Shown here piece by piece: positions 5,561-6,841 of a stretch of DNA of 6,841 bases. Source of the DNA: Alphaproteobacteria bacterium. GTDB lineage: Bacteria; Pseudomonadota; Alphaproteobacteria; Rhodobacterales; Rhodobacteraceae. The notes below the pieces were generated by a model. That model saw only the letters and a program-made list of their open reading frames with translations, made no database searches and was not told the DNA's origin. Within the stretch, counting starts at the first letter, position 1, and the number at the start of each line of letters is the position of its first letter. The position numbers and the translations under genes are program-made. The stretch is taken from positions 1 through 6,841 of the forward strand of contig JAUIBJ010000189.1 in assembly GCA_030428025.1 (NCBI GenBank), written 5' to 3'.

Positions 5561-6769
5561 ATGATGGGAATGAACAACAAAGACGCCACGCTTTTCCTGA
5601 TCGTCATCGTTTTGACGTTGCTGGCCCCCTTCATCCTGAACCCGTTCCCCACGGACAGCGCCATGGCGCAGTTCAACGCGGGCTATCCGGACCTGATGCA
5701 GCGCTTCGTGATCTTCGGCATCTTCGCCATCGGCTTCAACATCCTGTTCGGCCTGACCGGCTATCTCAGCTTCGGTCACGCTGCCTTCCTCGGGGTGGGG
5801 TCCTATTCGGCGGTCTGGATCTTCAAGCTGTTCACCTACAACGTGATCCCGGCGATCGGTCTGGCGGTGGTGCTGGCGGGGCTCTTCGCGCTGCTGATCG
5901 GATATGTCAGCCTGCGGCGCTCGGGCATCTACTTCTCGATCCTGACGCTGGCCTTCGCGCAGATGTCGTTCGCGCTGGCCTACTCGGTGCTGTCGAACCC
6001 GAAGTTCAACCTCACCAACGGCGAAACCGGCCTCCAGGTGTATGCCGACGATCCGCAGATGTTCCACGGGCCCAACCTGCCCGACCTGCCGCATCTCTTC
6101 GGCCTGTCGATGCGGGCGAACCACCAGATGAGCGTTGGCGCATGGGATTTCAACTTCAACGTTGGCTACTATGTCTGCGCGGTAATCATGATCCTGGCCT
6201 TCTACCTGGCCATCCGGATCTTCCGCTCACCCTTTGGCATGATGCTGCGCGCGGTGAAGTCTAACAACACGAGGATGACCTATACCGGCCTCAACGCGCG
6301 TCCCTATGCGCTGGCGGCGTTCGTGATCTCGGGCATGTATGCCGGTCTCGCCGGCGGCCTGATGGCCTCGGTCGACCCGCTGGCGGGCGCCGAACGGATG
6401 CAGTGGACGGCCTCGGGCGAGGTGGTGCTGATGACCATCCTCGGCGGCGCCGGCACGCTGATCGGGCCGATCCTGGGCGCGGGCTTCATCAAGTATTTCG
6501 AGAACATCTTCTCGAAGATCAACGAATCCGTGCTGCACAGCTGGTTCTCGTTCCTGCCCGACGGCCTTGAAGACGTGATCGTCGCCATGGTCTATCCCTT
6601 CGTCGGCAAGGGCTGGCACCTGACGCTCGGCATGCTGTTCATGCTCGTGGTGATCTTCCTGCCCGGCGGCCTCGTCGAAGGCGGCCAGCGCGTGATGAAA
6701 CTCTTCGGCAAAAAGAAGTCCGGCTCAGGCGCCAAAGAGAAATCCACCCAATCGACCCCCGCGGAATAA
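5561..6769 (+). CDS. LivM-like ABC importer permease
   Basis: A 402-residue inner-membrane permease that pairs with the LivH-like protein. LivM hallmarks are GLTGYLSFGHAAFLGVGSY (64-82), RRSGIYFSILTLAFAQM (119-135), the coupling segment LRAVKSNNTRMTYTGLNARPYALAAF (229-254), GGAGTLIGPILGAGF (295-309) and FLPGGLVEG (366-374). A polar stretch at about 147-197 (from PKFNLTNGETG to AWDFN) separates two membrane segments and is probably periplasmic. The C-terminal tail (378-402) is Lys- and Ser-rich and should be cytoplasmic. ATG 5561 lies 3 nt after the previous stop, with GGAGGA at 5548-5553; ATG codons at 5564 and 5570 are possible but less well placed. The ATPase gene starts 11 nt after its stop, so the three genes are one operon. 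Confidence 0.93.
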   Translation: MMGMNNKDATLFLIVIVLTLLAPFILNPFPTDSAMAQFNAGYPDLMQRFVIFGIFAIGFNILFGLTGYLSFGHAAFLGVGSYSAVWIFKLFTYNVIPAIGLAVVLAGLFALLIGYVSLRRSGIYFSILTLAFAQMSFALAYSVLSNPKFNLTNGETGLQVYADDPQMFHGPNLPDLPHLFGLSMRANHQMSVGAWDFNFNVGYYVCAVIMILAFYLAIRIFRSPFGMMLRAVKSNNTRMTYTGLNARPYALAAFVISGMYAGLAGGLMASVDPLAGAERMQWTASGEVVLMTILGGAGTLIGPILGAGFIKYFENIFSKINESVLHSWFSFLPDGLEDVIVAMVYPFVGKGWHLTLGMLFMLVVIFLPGGLVEGGQRVMKLFGKKKSGSGAKEKSTQSTPAE

Positions 6770-6780
6770 GGACCGGAGCA

Positions 6781-6841
6781 ATGGGTATTCTTGAAGTCAA
6801 GAACGTCAATAAGCGCTTCGGCGGCCTGCAGGCCCTCGGCG
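6781..6841 (+). CDS. LivG-like ABC importer ATPase, first 20 codons, cut by the window edge
   Basis: The translation MGILEVKNVNKRFGGLQALG is the usual start of a LivG-type ATP-binding subunit, with the first beta strand and the aromatic A-loop region (KRFGGLQAL). The Walker A motif lies beyond the window. ATG 6781 is preceded by GGACCGGAG (6770-6778). It follows the LivM-like gene by 11 nt. HAAT importers normally have a second ATPase (LivF-like), probably further downstream. Confidence 0.85.
   Translation, partial: MGILEVKNVNKRFGGLQALG

Noticed and set aside
4502..6124. Long open frame on the minus strand (540 codons) opposite the permease genes
   Set aside because: It is antisense to two clear permeases; its product is Asp/Glu/His/Arg/Gln-rich low-complexity sequence, as expected from the reverse complement of GC-rich membrane-protein codons. 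No domain or ribosome-binding site supports it.
1..6841. Mobile elements, CRISPR arrays, tRNA or rRNA genes
   Set aside because: No transposase or integrase frames, regularly spaced repeats, tRNA-like cloverleaf or rRNA sequence was seen; composition is uniform apart from the AT-rich intergenic region.

Overview
The window looks like a chromosomal segment of an alphaproteobacterium, most likely Rhodobacterales. The evidence is high GC content, GC-ending codons, a Tat-exported solute-binding protein, and a ScfR-like XRE regulator with a C-terminal cysteine motif of the type I associate with that order. This assignment rests on protein style, not on a marker gene.

The left half (1-2868) is on the minus strand and reads, in transcription order: an XRE-family regulator (2868-1564), a receiver-only response regulator (1493-1125), a small two-helix membrane protein (1128-835), and the N-terminal 278 residues of a protein that runs off the left edge (835-1). 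That last protein matches the Na+/solute-symporter-like (SLC5) sensor module of CbrA/CrbS-type histidine kinases. The last three genes overlap by 4 nt and 1 nt, so they are one translationally coupled unit. A candidate promoter overlaps the stop codon of the XRE gene.

The right half (3086-6841) is on the plus strand and is an ABC importer operon of the branched-chain amino acid/amide (HAAT) class: Tat-dependent binding protein, LivH-like permease, LivM-like permease and the first 20 codons of a LivG-like ATPase. A perfect 10-bp GC hairpin without a U tract separates the binding-protein gene from the permeases.

The two halves diverge from a 217-bp AT-rich region (2869-3085). It holds an 18-bp inverted repeat, two TTTACAA copies 32 bp apart, smaller inverted repeats, a good extended -10 promoter for the importer, and a leader in which the ribosome-binding site can be paired.

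The most interesting reading is an inference. The XRE regulator carries, between its HTH and its ScfR-like C-terminal domain, a segment that closely resembles a HisKA/DHp two-helix dimerisation domain (H143-E144, then TAIR, then a ..EDSQRL.. helix), with no ATPase domain. Next to it lie a receiver with no output domain and a transporter-like sensor kinase. Together they could form a non-canonical relay (kinase to receiver to DHp-like DNA-binding protein) that controls a divergent importer, whose substrate may be a short-chain carboxylate rather than an amino acid.
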